Positions 24,664 through 32,880 of a DNA stretch of 45,636 nt are shown here, in pieces; positions within the stretch are counted from its first letter, which is position 1; each line of letters begins with the position of its first letter. The stretch lies in contig JBCBQC010000051.1 of assembly GCA_039820405.1 (NCBI GenBank), positions 1-45,636 on the forward strand, given 5' to 3'. The DNA is from CALLVY01 sp937899855. Lineage in GTDB: Bacteria > Bacteroidota > Bacteroidia > Chitinophagales > Saprospiraceae. The notes below the pieces were generated by a model that had not been told where the DNA came from, ran no database searches, and was given only the letters and a program-made list of their open reading frames with translations. The translations under genes were made by a program, and so were the position numbers.

Positions 24664-25311
24664 ATGCCTTTGATTGTACACCGAAAACTTCCTTCCGACG
24701 CCGAGTTGGGGCTCTGGCGCATCACCGAATCGGAAGCTTTCTTTAGCCAACAACTCGACCTATCGGATGCCGAACGGGCGTACATCGCCCGGATCAAAGG
24801 CCACCGACGCTTGGAGTGGCTGGCGGGTCGGCTCTTGCTTCACCACCTGTCGGGCCGGGAAACGCGGGGCGCCTGCTACAAGGACGAATTTGGCAAACCC
24901 CACCTCGAAAATTCGCGTTACGACATCTCCATCAGCCACTCCCGCGAACTGGCCGCCGTACTGGCCGCACCGCGTCGGGTGGGCATCGACATCCAAAAGC
25001 TGGTGGGAAAGATTGAGCGCTTGACCCACAAGTTCCTCCGCCCCAACGAACTGGCCAGCCTGTCCACCACCCAACGCCTCGAACACCTCCACGTCTACTG
25101 GGGCGCCAAAGAAGCCTTGTACAAAGCCTACGGCCGCCGCGAACTCGACTTTCGCCAGCACCTGCTCATCACCCCCTTTTCCTTTGACCTGCACCGTGGC
25201 CAGTGCCACGGAACGGTACACAAGGACGCGCACCACAGCGAATACCAACTCCACTACGAACAGTTGGACGACTACATCCTCGTGTACGCTCTGGAGCTCG
25301 ATCCGTCCTGA
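24664..25311 (+). CDS. 4'-phosphopantetheinyl transferase superfamily protein (Sfp-like), 215 aa
   Basis: The motifs of the family are in order: KPHLENSRYDISISHS, the Mg2+-binding VGIDIQKL, and WGAKEALYKAYGRRELDF with the catalytic W-x-x-KE-x-x-x-K. The N-terminal pseudo-repeat (EWLAGRLLLHHL) is also present. The enzyme transfers phosphopantetheine from CoA to a Ser of a carrier protein in fatty-acid, polyketide or peptide synthesis. No carrier protein or synthase is encoded nearby, so it probably serves the cell's acyl carrier protein. Length (about 215) fits the Sfp/EntD class, not the short AcpS class. Confidence 0.93.
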   Translation: MPLIVHRKLPSDAELGLWRITESEAFFSQQLDLSDAERAYIARIKGHRRLEWLAGRLLLHHLSGRETRGACYKDEFGKPHLENSRYDISISHSRELAAVLAAPRRVGIDIQKLVGKIERLTHKFLRPNELASLSTTQRLEHLHVYWGAKEALYKAYGRRELDFRQHLLITPFSFDLHRGQCHGTVHKDAHHSEYQLHYEQLDDYILVYALELDPS

Positions 25312-25335
25312 GGTGTTCGCCGGGACCTAGGGCCG

Positions 25336-25596
25336 CTACTGCCCCCCACAGCCGCAAACCGCACAGGCCTCCAGCGTCTCAAAAGGAACATTGCCCTTGC
25401 AGCCACCCCAGATAAATTCTTTGCACATGCCGGCCTCCACATCAAAGTAATAACGGGGCATGGCTGCTTGACAAGGACCGGAATTGGGCGCCTCCAGACA
25501 GGGGGCCGGAAGTTCAATTTCCTCTTTACTACAAGCGCTTAGCGCACTCAGACTGGCAAACAATCCCAAAAGGATTGCTATCTTTAGGAGCTTCAT
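25336..25596 (-). CDS. Small lipoprotein with a Kunitz/BPTI-type domain, 86 aa
   Basis: A lipoprotein signal ends with LSAC (Cys22). Residues 33-85 closely follow the Kunitz inhibitor pattern: CLEAPNSGPCQA, RYYFDVEAGMCKEFIWGGC and a final pair of cysteines. The spacing of Cys33, 42, 58 and 66 is that of BPTI (9, 16 and 8), and the Arg-Tyr-Tyr and Gly-Gly-Cys hallmarks are present. The P1 position after Cys42 is Gln43, so classical trypsin inhibition through Lys or Arg is not expected. The C-terminal Cys spacing is one residue shorter at each step (Cys78, Cys81), and an extra Cys83 follows. It would sit on the cell surface or in the periplasm. Kunitz domains are mainly animal proteins and uncommon in bacteria. 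The gene converges on the phosphopantetheinyl transferase gene. Confidence 0.85.
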   Translation of the reverse strand: MKLLKIAILLGLFASLSALSACSKEEIELPAPCLEAPNSGPCQAAMPRYYFDVEAGMCKEFIWGGCKGNVPFETLEACAVCGCGGQ

Positions 25597-25706
25597 AATT
25601 ATGGATTAATCAACGGTTACAATAAGTTTTCGGACCGCAGTCCTTCGCTTAGAAAGACGCTCGCCGACGGAAAAAAGGTTGGGCCGTTGGACAAAAGATC
25701 ACCGCA

Positions 25707-26195
25707 ATGAAATTTTTTGCTGGCTTTATGACCGGAGTGCTGGTCACCCTAATCGGCGTACTGCTGTGGCTGCGTTCGGATGTACCGGCCCCCGCTACTC
25801 CCCTGAGCGAAGCGCATCCCATCCCCGCCGGCTTTGCCGAATTTTACGAGCAGTTTCACCGCGACAGCACCTACCAACTGACGCACATCAGCTTTCCCCT
25901 CGCCGGCATCCCCGCCGGAGCGGAGGTCGGCGATTTGGACCTGGACAATTTCCGCTGGCAACGGGCCGACTGGGTCCTTCACCGCCCTTTTGACGATCTC
26001 GAAGGACAGTTTGAAAGGGAATTGTTGGTGCTCAATGCCGATATGGTCGTAGAAGATATCCGGGGTGTCGATGCCCAGTACGGCATGCAACGCCGCTTCT
26101 CCCGTCTGAGTGACGGCTGGTACTTGATTTACTACGCGGGAATGAACAAGCTGGCGAGCCCCACCGCCGAAGGGGCCGCAGCGGGCGAGGAATAG
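25707..26195 (+). CDS. Membrane-anchored protein, possibly DUF4348-like, 162 aa
   Basis: The N-terminal helix (FFAGFMTGVLVTLIGVLLWL, residues about 3-22) is an uncleaved anchor or signal. The soluble part has FAEFYEQFHRDSTYQLTHIS followed by FPL, WQRADWVLH, and a C-terminal RRFSRLSDGWYLIYYAGM. This resembles the FxxFxxDSxFQxxRIxFPL and G-x-WYL pattern of Bacteroidota DUF4348 proteins, but I cannot confirm the family. The function is unknown. The stop lies 3 bp before the end of the convergent hldD gene. Confidence 0.7.
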   Translation: MKFFAGFMTGVLVTLIGVLLWLRSDVPAPATPLSEAHPIPAGFAEFYEQFHRDSTYQLTHISFPLAGIPAGAEVGDLDLDNFRWQRADWVLHRPFDDLEGQFERELLVLNADMVVEDIRGVDAQYGMQRRFSRLSDGWYLIYYAGMNKLASPTAEGAAAGEE

Positions 26196-26198
26196 CAA

Positions 26199-27170
26199 TT
26201 ACCAACGCTGGCCCTTGGCCAAGTAGTGCTGGACGTAATCCGCAACGCCTTCCTCCAAGCTGTGAAATTCCCGGTCGTAGCCCGCCGCCCGCAGCTTACT
26301 CATGTCGGCCTCGGTAAAGTACTGGTAGGTATCGCGGATATCCTCCGGGGTATCGATAAACTGGATGCTGGGTTCGAGACCCTGAGCCCGAAAGACACTT
26401 CGCCCCAGGTCGTAAAAGGTGCGTGCCTGACCGGTGCCTACGTTGTACAGCCCACTTTCCACCGTTTGGTTTTGGTAGAGGAAATAGCAAACGTCGACCA
26501 CATCCTTGACGTAAACAAAATCGCGTTTTTGCTCCCCGTCCCGGAAATCGGGGTGGTGCGAACGGAACAGCTTGAGCCCACCGGTTTGGCGAATTTGGCG
26601 GTGGGCATGAAAGATCACCGAGGCCATTCGCTTTTTGTGGTACTCGTTGGGTCCGTAGACGTTGAAAAACTTGAGGCCCGCCCAGAAGGGGGGCTGATGC
26701 TCCTGCTGGAGGGCCCACTGATCAAACTCGTTTTTGGAAACGCCGTAAGGATTCAGCGGTGCGAGCTGATCGACGATGTCGTGATCGTCGCGGTAGCCCA
26801 ACTGCCCATCGCCGTAGGTGGCGGCGCTAGAGGCGTAGACCAAGGGAATTTGGTGCTCCGTACAGAGCGACCAAATCCGTTGGGAATAGTTAACATTTAA
26901 TTCATCGAAGATCGCCCGGTTCTTTTCGGTGGTATCGGTACGGGCACCAAGGTGAAAAACCATTTCGACCTGAGAAGGCATTTTCCCCAGAATTTCGATA
27001 AAGATATCCCGGTGTATCCACTCCCGGATAAACTTATGGTGGAGATTGACTTCCTTGTGCGACTTGTAAAAGTCGTCGACCACGCAGAGGTTGCGCAGGT
27101 GCCCCCGCTCGTTGAGCTTTTGCACCAGGCAACTGCCAATAAATCCCAGGGCTCCAGTAATGACGATCAT
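26199..27170 (-). CDS. hldD: ADP-L-glycero-D-manno-heptose 6-epimerase, 323 aa
   Basis: The Rossmann NAD(P) motif ITGALGFIGSCLVQKL is at the N-terminus, HLGARTDTTEKN follows, and the SDR catalytic site is SSAATYGDG plus YGVSKNEFDQW. The specificity segments KFFNVYGPNEYHKKRMASV and GEQKRDFVYVKDVVD are diagnostic of HldD/RfaD as against other epimerases. The enzyme makes the heptose donor for the LPS inner core. The length is normal. It follows gcvP on the same strand after 30 bp and may share its transcript. Confidence 0.96.
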   Translation of the reverse strand: MIVITGALGFIGSCLVQKLNERGHLRNLCVVDDFYKSHKEVNLHHKFIREWIHRDIFIEILGKMPSQVEMVFHLGARTDTTEKNRAIFDELNVNYSQRIWSLCTEHQIPLVYASSAATYGDGQLGYRDDHDIVDQLAPLNPYGVSKNEFDQWALQQEHQPPFWAGLKFFNVYGPNEYHKKRMASVIFHAHRQIRQTGGLKLFRSHHPDFRDGEQKRDFVYVKDVVDVCYFLYQNQTVESGLYNVGTGQARTFYDLGRSVFRAQGLEPSIQFIDTPEDIRDTYQYFTEADMSKLRAAGYDREFHSLEEGVADYVQHYLAKGQRW

Positions 27171-27200
27171 ACGTTCCGTTTTGGTAAGCTACCCTGGCCT

Positions 27201-30152
27201 TTAGTTGGACAGTTCCACGTCCAGTGAAACGCCATTCTGGCTACTGCTGCCGTTTTCGCTGGTCACTTCCTCCGCGGGCGCTTCGTACACTTCCATCGGC
27301 GGGCAAGTACAAACCAGGTTGCGATCGCCGTAGGCATTGTTGACGCGTCCCACCGAGGCCCAGAATTTGTAGCCCTGGTGCAGGTAGGGCAGCGGGAAGG
27401 CCGCCTTTTGCCGCGAATAAGGCAGGGTCCACTCGTCGGCCGTCACCTGCGCCATGGTATGCGGAGCGTGGTGCAGCACATTGACCTCCGCATCGACCGC
27501 ACCGCTGGCAATTTCGTCGATCTCCTGCCGAATCTGGCGCATGGCCTGGCAGAAGCGATCCAATTCCGCCTTGCTCTCGCTTTCCGTCGGTTCGATCATG
27601 ATGGTTCCCGCTACGGGAAAGGACAGGGTCGGCGCGTGAAAGCCGTAGTCGATGAGTCGCTTGGCGATGTCCTCGGCACTGACGCCCAGCGCTTTGAACT
27701 GACGCAGGTCGAGGATCAATTCGTGGGCCACCCGATCCTTAGCGCCGGTGTACAGCACGGGATAGTGTTCCTCGATTTGGGCCTTGATGTAGTTGGCGTT
27801 TAGGATGGCGTAACGCGAAGCATCGGTCAAGCCCTGAGCACCCAACATTTTGATGTAGGCGTAGGAAATGAGGAGGATGCTGGCACTGCCCCAGGGGGCC
27901 GAACTGACGGCAGTAATGCCACGCCGACCGCCGGTTTTGATGAGGGGGTGCTTGGGTAGGAAGGGCGCCAGGCTGGCGTTGACGCAGATGGGCCCCATTC
28001 CCGGTCCGCCACCACCGTGGGGGATGGCGAAGGTCTTGTGGAGGTTGAGGTGACACACGTCGGCGTCGATGTTGCCCGGGCTGGTCAGCCCGACCTGGGC
28101 GTTCATATTCGCCCCGTCCATGTACACCTTACCACCGTGCTGGTGGATGATGTGGCAAATTTCCTTGATGGCCGTTTCAAATACCCCGTGCGTAGAGGGA
28201 TAGGTCACCATGAGGGCGGCCAGGCGGTCGCTGTACTGCTCGGCCTTGGCCCGGAGATCATCCACGACGATGTTGCCCTGGTCGTCGCAAGCCACCACTA
28301 CGACCTTCATACCAGCCATCACCGCACTGGCGGGATTGGTACCGTGGGCCGAAGAGGGAATCAGTGCGATGTCGCGGTGGCCTTCTTTGCGCGCCCGGTG
28401 GTAGGCCCGGATCGTCATCAGCCCCGTGTATTCGCCCTGCGCCCCAGAGTTGGGCTGGAGGGAGCAGGCAGCGAAGCCGGTGACCTCGCAGAGGTAGACT
28501 TCGAGTTCTTTAAAAATCTTTTGGTAGCCCTTGGTCTGCGAAAGAGGCGCAAAGGGGTGAATGTTGGCAAATTCGGCCCAACTGACCGGGATCAACTCAG
28601 TGGCGGCATTGAGTTTCATCGTACACGAGCCCAGCGCAATCATCGAGTGGGTCAGCGAAAGGTCGCGGTTCTCCAGTCGCTTGATGTAACGCATCATCTC
28701 CGTTTCGGTCCGGTAGGTGTTGAACACGGGATGGGTCAGGTACTCGGAGTAGCGCACCAATTTTTTGGGCAGCTTCAGACGTTTGGGCAAATTGTAACGC
28801 CCGTTGTCCTTTTCTTTTTTGCCACGGGCAAAGATCTTTACGATCTGTTCCAGATCGCTTTGTTGTACCGTTTCGTCCAGGGTGATTTGGACCGCACCTT
28901 GGCTGTAGTGGAAATTGATGCCGCTGGCCAGGGCTGCCTTTTCGATGCTGGCCTGCTTGCGGGCGGTCAGCTCGATCCGCAGGGTATCGAAGAAGTATTT
29001 GTTGGTCTGGACGTAGCCCAGTTTGGTCAGTTTGTTGTGCAGCAGCGCCGTCATGCCGTGTACGCGCTGGGCGATGGCTTTGATGCCTTGGGGGCCGTGG
29101 TAAACGGCGTACATGCTGGCCATGATGGCGAGCAGGGCCTGGGCGGTACAGATATTGGACGTCGCCTTTTCGCGCCGGATGTGTTGCTCGCGGGTTTGGA
29201 GGGCCATGCGGAGGGCGGGGTTGCCCTGGCTGTCCTGCGACACCCCGATGATCCGACCGGGAATTTGTCGTTTGAAATTCTCTTGGGTGGCAAAGTAAGC
29301 TGCGTGGGGCCCACCGTAGCCCATGGGAACGCCAAACCGCTGGGTGTTGCCCACTACGGCATCCGCTCCCCATTCGCCGGGAGGCGTGAGTAGGGCCAGG
29401 CTGAGTAGGTCCGCCGCGACCGTCACGAAGACGTTTTGGGCCTTGGCCCGCTCCACAAAGCTGCGGTAATCCTCGACACTGCCGTCTTTGGCGGGGTACT
29501 GGAGTAGGACGCCAAAGGTTCCTTCGTGAATCTGATATTCTTGCCAGGCGCCCACCACAATTTTGATCCCCAGGGGTTGGGCGCGGGTTTGGAGTACGGC
29601 CAGGGTACTGGCGTAGACCGTATCGGCGACGAAAAATTCGCAGGCCAGGTCTTGCTTGCGGCGCTTGTTTTTCTGCGCAAAAAACATGGACATCGCTTCG
29701 GCGGCGGCGGTGCCTTCGTCGAGCAGCGAAGCGTTGGCGATGGGCATGGCGGTCAAGTCGCTGACCATGGTCTGAAAGTTGAGCAGCGCCTCCAAACGGC
29801 CCTGGGCAATCTCGGCCTGGTAGGGCGTATACTGGGTGTACCAACCGGGGTTTTGGAAGATGTTGCGCAGGATGACCGAAGGCGTGATGGTACCGTAGTA
29901 GCCCTGCCCGATGTAGGAGCGGTAGACCTTGTTCATCGCCGCGATCTGCTTCAACTCACTCAGGTAAGCGTACTCCGACTGAGCCGCTGGGATATGGAGT
30001 TTTTTCTTGAGTCGAATGTTATCGGGAACGGTTTCACCGATTAGCGCTTCCAAGGAATCTGCTTTTACCGCCTTCAACATTTCCGGTAGCTGCTCTTCCC
30101 GGATACCGATGTGGCGATCGACAAATTGATCGTGAGATTTTATGGTGCTCAT
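27201..30152 (-). CDS. gcvP: Glycine dehydrogenase (decarboxylating), P-protein, 983 aa
   Basis: The N-terminus FVDRHIGIREEQLPEML and the motif GQGYYGTITPSVILRN identify the P-protein. The PLP-binding lysine lies in HLNLHKTFAIPHGGGGPGMG near residue 705. Both half-domains are present in one chain, the homodimer type of P-protein. It decarboxylates glycine and passes the aminomethyl group to lipoyl-GcvH. The gcvT and gcvH genes are not adjacent. An extra acidic/Ser tail (EEVTSENGSSSQNG) follows the conserved end. The start MSTIKSHDQF fits the family. The leader is about 85 nt; no glycine riboswitch was recognised in it. Confidence 0.97.
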   Translation of the reverse strand: MSTIKSHDQFVDRHIGIREEQLPEMLKAVKADSLEALIGETVPDNIRLKKKLHIPAAQSEYAYLSELKQIAAMNKVYRSYIGQGYYGTITPSVILRNIFQNPGWYTQYTPYQAEIAQGRLEALLNFQTMVSDLTAMPIANASLLDEGTAAAEAMSMFFAQKNKRRKQDLACEFFVADTVYASTLAVLQTRAQPLGIKIVVGAWQEYQIHEGTFGVLLQYPAKDGSVEDYRSFVERAKAQNVFVTVAADLLSLALLTPPGEWGADAVVGNTQRFGVPMGYGGPHAAYFATQENFKRQIPGRIIGVSQDSQGNPALRMALQTREQHIRREKATSNICTAQALLAIMASMYAVYHGPQGIKAIAQRVHGMTALLHNKLTKLGYVQTNKYFFDTLRIELTARKQASIEKAALASGINFHYSQGAVQITLDETVQQSDLEQIVKIFARGKKEKDNGRYNLPKRLKLPKKLVRYSEYLTHPVFNTYRTETEMMRYIKRLENRDLSLTHSMIALGSCTMKLNAATELIPVSWAEFANIHPFAPLSQTKGYQKIFKELEVYLCEVTGFAACSLQPNSGAQGEYTGLMTIRAYHRARKEGHRDIALIPSSAHGTNPASAVMAGMKVVVVACDDQGNIVVDDLRAKAEQYSDRLAALMVTYPSTHGVFETAIKEICHIIHQHGGKVYMDGANMNAQVGLTSPGNIDADVCHLNLHKTFAIPHGGGGPGMGPICVNASLAPFLPKHPLIKTGGRRGITAVSSAPWGSASILLISYAYIKMLGAQGLTDASRYAILNANYIKAQIEEHYPVLYTGAKDRVAHELILDLRQFKALGVSAEDIAKRLIDYGFHAPTLSFPVAGTIMIEPTESESKAELDRFCQAMRQIRQEIDEIASGAVDAEVNVLHHAPHTMAQVTADEWTLPYSRQKAAFPLPYLHQGYKFWASVGRVNNAYGDRNLVCTCPPMEVYEAPAEEVTSENGSSSQNGVSLDVELSN

Positions 30153-30242
30153 CTGAACAGAAATTATCGAGATTAAGAATTAGGTTGGGAGAAAATACTC
30201 CGGAGCTTTGGGGCGAAAGTAGCTCTTTCCACTTTGGGCTTA

Positions 30243-30250
30243 CAAAGGTA
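30243..30250 (-). promoter_or_regulatory. -7 promoter element for gcvP
   Basis: The minus strand reads TACCTTTG, a perfect TAnnTTTG. A TTTG occurs 14 bases upstream, shorter than the usual -33 spacing. The leader would be about 85-90 nt. Confidence 0.6.
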
Positions 30251-30316
30251 AAAAAAGTAGACCACAAATTGGGGGATTGGTATGCTTTTGGCGATGCCAT
30301 AAAGCGGGAGGATCGC

Positions 30317-30347
30317 TTGTAGATTCAGGTAGATTGCCCTATCTTCG
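30317..30347 (+). promoter_or_regulatory. Promoter of the first cohesin/SprB protein gene
   Basis: TTG (30317-30319) and TATCTTCG (30340-30347) are 20 bases apart, matching the Bacteroidota -33/-7 layout with one mismatch in the -7 element. Confidence 0.55.
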
Positions 30348-30400
30348 TAGTCGCCCGATACCACACCGGGCTCATTCGTATCTGATTAATTATAATCCCA

Positions 30401-32818
30401 ATGAAAAAACTGCACACCCACCTATGTTCCTGGGGTCTGATTTTAGGCCTCGCCCTTTCAACAGCACAGGCCCAGGATTGTTTCTACACCACCGTTTCTC
30501 AAGCCTCCGCGCCCACGGTCCAGAACGTTTGTGTCGATTTCCAAGTCCACAATTTTGTCGACCTGTCCAGTATCCAATTTTCCGTTTCCTGGGACGAAAC
30601 GGTACTCGCCTACAACAATGTCGTGGACGTCGACCTGCCCGGCAATGGGGTTTTCCAATTTGGCACCAGCCTAATTAATGACGGAATTTTGACTTTCTTC
30701 TGGGTCGACCCCGAGCGGGGTTGGGACCTGCCCGACCGCTACCAAGTCTTTTCCGTTTGTTTTACCATCATCGGTGCCAACGGAACCAACTCCAGCGTGG
30801 CCATCACCAGCGAAGCCACCAACGTCGAAGCCTACGACAGCAATCTCGACCTCGTCGACTTCAATACCCTGCCGGGAGGTGTCACCGTTGGCACCACTCC
30901 ACCTCCCGCCAGCCTCCGGCTCCAGTCCTGCGAATCCAATCCCAACTGCCTCAATGATTTCGTCACCGTCGTCGAAGGCGGGGTGGATCCCCTGACCTTC
31001 ACCTGGGCCGGGCCCAGTGGTTTCAATTCCAACGACAGTGACCTAAAGGGCGTGATCGGAGGCCTCTACTCCCTCACCATCACCGACAACAGCAACCTCA
31101 CCATCGATACCACCTTTTTGATCGGTACCCTCAACCCCTCGATCGATGCGGTGGAAGTTACCGACATCAAGTGCTCCGGCTTTAATAATGGTGCCGTCAA
31201 CATCACCGTTTCCGGTGGCGTACCTCCTTACGAATACCAATGGTCCAATGGCTCCGTCTTTGAAGACATCTCCAGCCTCCCCCCCGCCGATTACTCGGTG
31301 ACCGTCACCGATCAAAACGGCTGCTTCGCCACCGGTACCTACACCGTAAGCAGCAACGACCCCATCGAATTGGTGTCCATCGACATCGACTGCGTCACCG
31401 AAGATGGCAACGATGGTTTTGTAACCGTCGAAGTGACCGGAGGTAGTGGCAATTATTCCTTCGACTGGAGCTTTGGTCCCAGTACCAGCACCGGCGTGTT
31501 TGGCAACCTGAGCCCGGGCGACTATTTCGTCAGCGTTACCGACGAATTCAACTGTCCCTACGCCGTCATTCCCTTTGGCATCTCCAATGGCATCATCGGC
31601 ACCCAAAACGATACCATCTGTGAGGGCAGCAGTACGACCCTCAATATCGACGCCCCCCAGGGAGAATCCTTCGTTTGGACGCCCGCCACCGATCTGGACT
31701 GCACCGACTGTCCCGCTCCGGTGGCTACCCCGGAGACCGACATCACTTACTACGTAGCAGTTACCGACAGTACCGGCTGTACGGATCGCGATAGCGTCTC
31801 GGTTAGCATCCGGACGGGTTGTATGTGGCCCGGCGATACCGACCTGAGCAAAGACGTCAATCACTTTGACCTGCTCAATATTGGTTTGGGTGCCGGACGT
31901 ACCGGTCTCGAACGCCCCGGAGCGTCCATCGAATGGGTGGCCCAGGTGGCCCTCGATTGGGCGGCCACCACTCCACAAAGCAACGTCAATTTCAAAAACC
32001 TCGATACCGATGGCGACGGTACGATCGGCCTGGCCGATACCAATGCCATCGCCCGCAACTGGGGGGAGATGCACAACCTGACGGGCTCCGGCTCCAGTAC
32101 GGGATTGCTGGGTGGCCCCCCCTTTAGCATTGCCGCTGCGGATACCCTACTCGGCAACCAAAGCGTCAGCTTGCCCATTACCTTCGGCGACCCGAGTAAC
32201 GTCATCACGGGCCTCTATGGCCTGGCCTTCAGCATCAGCTACGATCCCAATTTGGTGGAAGCGGGCAGTGTCCGGGCCGAACTGCGCGATTCCTGGATGG
32301 GAGTCGCCAGTGAGAACTTGGTGATGATGCAGCGCAATTTCCCCGCCGAAGGACGGATCGACATCGCCATCACCGCCATGGACGGCAACAACCGCTCGGG
32401 CCTGGGTGGGATCGCCCTCCTCCACCTCGACCTCAAACCCGTCACCGAACCCCAGACCCTGGTCCTGACGCCGAGCGATCCCCGCTTCATCACCAACGAA
32501 GAAGTAGGGGTGGCGGTGAGCCTGCAAAGCAAAACCATCACCATCGTGGATCGCATCTCGGGACTGGTAAGCCCCGCACTGGCGCAGCAAGTTCGCCTCT
32601 TCCCCAATCCCAGTAGCGGTACGGTCTACCTCGACGCGGCCGGACTGGAAGTGGAAGCCATTCAGCTTTACGACTGGACGGGTCGCCTGCTGGCGACGCC
32701 GGCGGTGCCCCAACGCGGACGGGCCCTGGCCCTGCCCGAGCAGCTATCGGGCACCTATCTCGTGCGGATTCAGACGACGGCGGGCTTGATCAGCAAGCGG
32801 CTGGTGCTGCTGCGCTAG
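30401..32818 (+). CDS. Secreted T9SS protein: cohesin-like, SprB repeats, dockerin-like, cohesin-like, CTD (805 aa)
   Basis: The signal peptide ends AQAQD (about residue 25). Residues about 27-165 resemble a cohesin fold (VCVDFQVHNFVDLSSIQFSV, then SWDETVLAY). SprB-type repeats follow (GGVPPYEYQWSNGS, DYSVTVTDQNGC), then a PKD-like Cys-rich segment (DTICEGSSTTLNI). Near residue 470 a dockerin-like module has two Ca2+-loop motifs, DTDLSKDVNHFDLLNIGL and DTDGDGTIGLADTNAIARNW. A second cohesin-like domain (LYGLAFSISYDPNLV) and a type IX C-terminal domain (VRLFPNPSSGTVYLD to the end) close the protein. It should be exported through T9SS and anchored on or released from the surface. Its partner role, if any, is inferred. 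It has its own promoter and terminator. Confidence 0.88.
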   Translation: MKKLHTHLCSWGLILGLALSTAQAQDCFYTTVSQASAPTVQNVCVDFQVHNFVDLSSIQFSVSWDETVLAYNNVVDVDLPGNGVFQFGTSLINDGILTFFWVDPERGWDLPDRYQVFSVCFTIIGANGTNSSVAITSEATNVEAYDSNLDLVDFNTLPGGVTVGTTPPPASLRLQSCESNPNCLNDFVTVVEGGVDPLTFTWAGPSGFNSNDSDLKGVIGGLYSLTITDNSNLTIDTTFLIGTLNPSIDAVEVTDIKCSGFNNGAVNITVSGGVPPYEYQWSNGSVFEDISSLPPADYSVTVTDQNGCFATGTYTVSSNDPIELVSIDIDCVTEDGNDGFVTVEVTGGSGNYSFDWSFGPSTSTGVFGNLSPGDYFVSVTDEFNCPYAVIPFGISNGIIGTQNDTICEGSSTTLNIDAPQGESFVWTPATDLDCTDCPAPVATPETDITYYVAVTDSTGCTDRDSVSVSIRTGCMWPGDTDLSKDVNHFDLLNIGLGAGRTGLERPGASIEWVAQVALDWAATTPQSNVNFKNLDTDGDGTIGLADTNAIARNWGEMHNLTGSGSSTGLLGGPPFSIAAADTLLGNQSVSLPITFGDPSNVITGLYGLAFSISYDPNLVEAGSVRAELRDSWMGVASENLVMMQRNFPAEGRIDIAITAMDGNNRSGLGGIALLHLDLKPVTEPQTLVLTPSDPRFITNEEVGVAVSLQSKTITIVDRISGLVSPALAQQVRLFPNPSSGTVYLDAAGLEVEAIQLYDWTGRLLATPAVPQRGRALALPEQLSGTYLVRIQTTAGLISKRLVLLR

Positions 32819-32839
32819 GGTTGCCTACTCAGGCCTACG

Positions 32840-32880
32840 ATACTCCGGATGGTACCTACCGTTCGGAGTATTGTTTTTTT
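32840..32880 (+). terminator. Intrinsic terminator after the 805-aa protein gene
   Basis: ATACTCCG (32840-32847) pairs with CGGAGTAT (32864-32871), with further inner pairing GGTA/TACC, followed by TTG and seven T. The T-run overlaps the stop codon of the convergent gene. Confidence 0.85.

Noticed and set aside
28017..29393. 458-codon + strand frame opposite gcvP
   Set aside because: GcvP is unmistakable on the other strand; the frame is an antisense shadow in GC-rich DNA.
30153..30242. Glycine riboswitch in the gcvP leader
   Set aside because: The leader is about 85-90 nt and lacks the conserved glycine-aptamer core; it is too short for the usual tandem form.
31043..32074. Minus-strand frame opposite the first T9SS protein
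   Set aside because: Low-complexity Gly/Val/Asp composition from the repeats of the real gene; no start context or domain.
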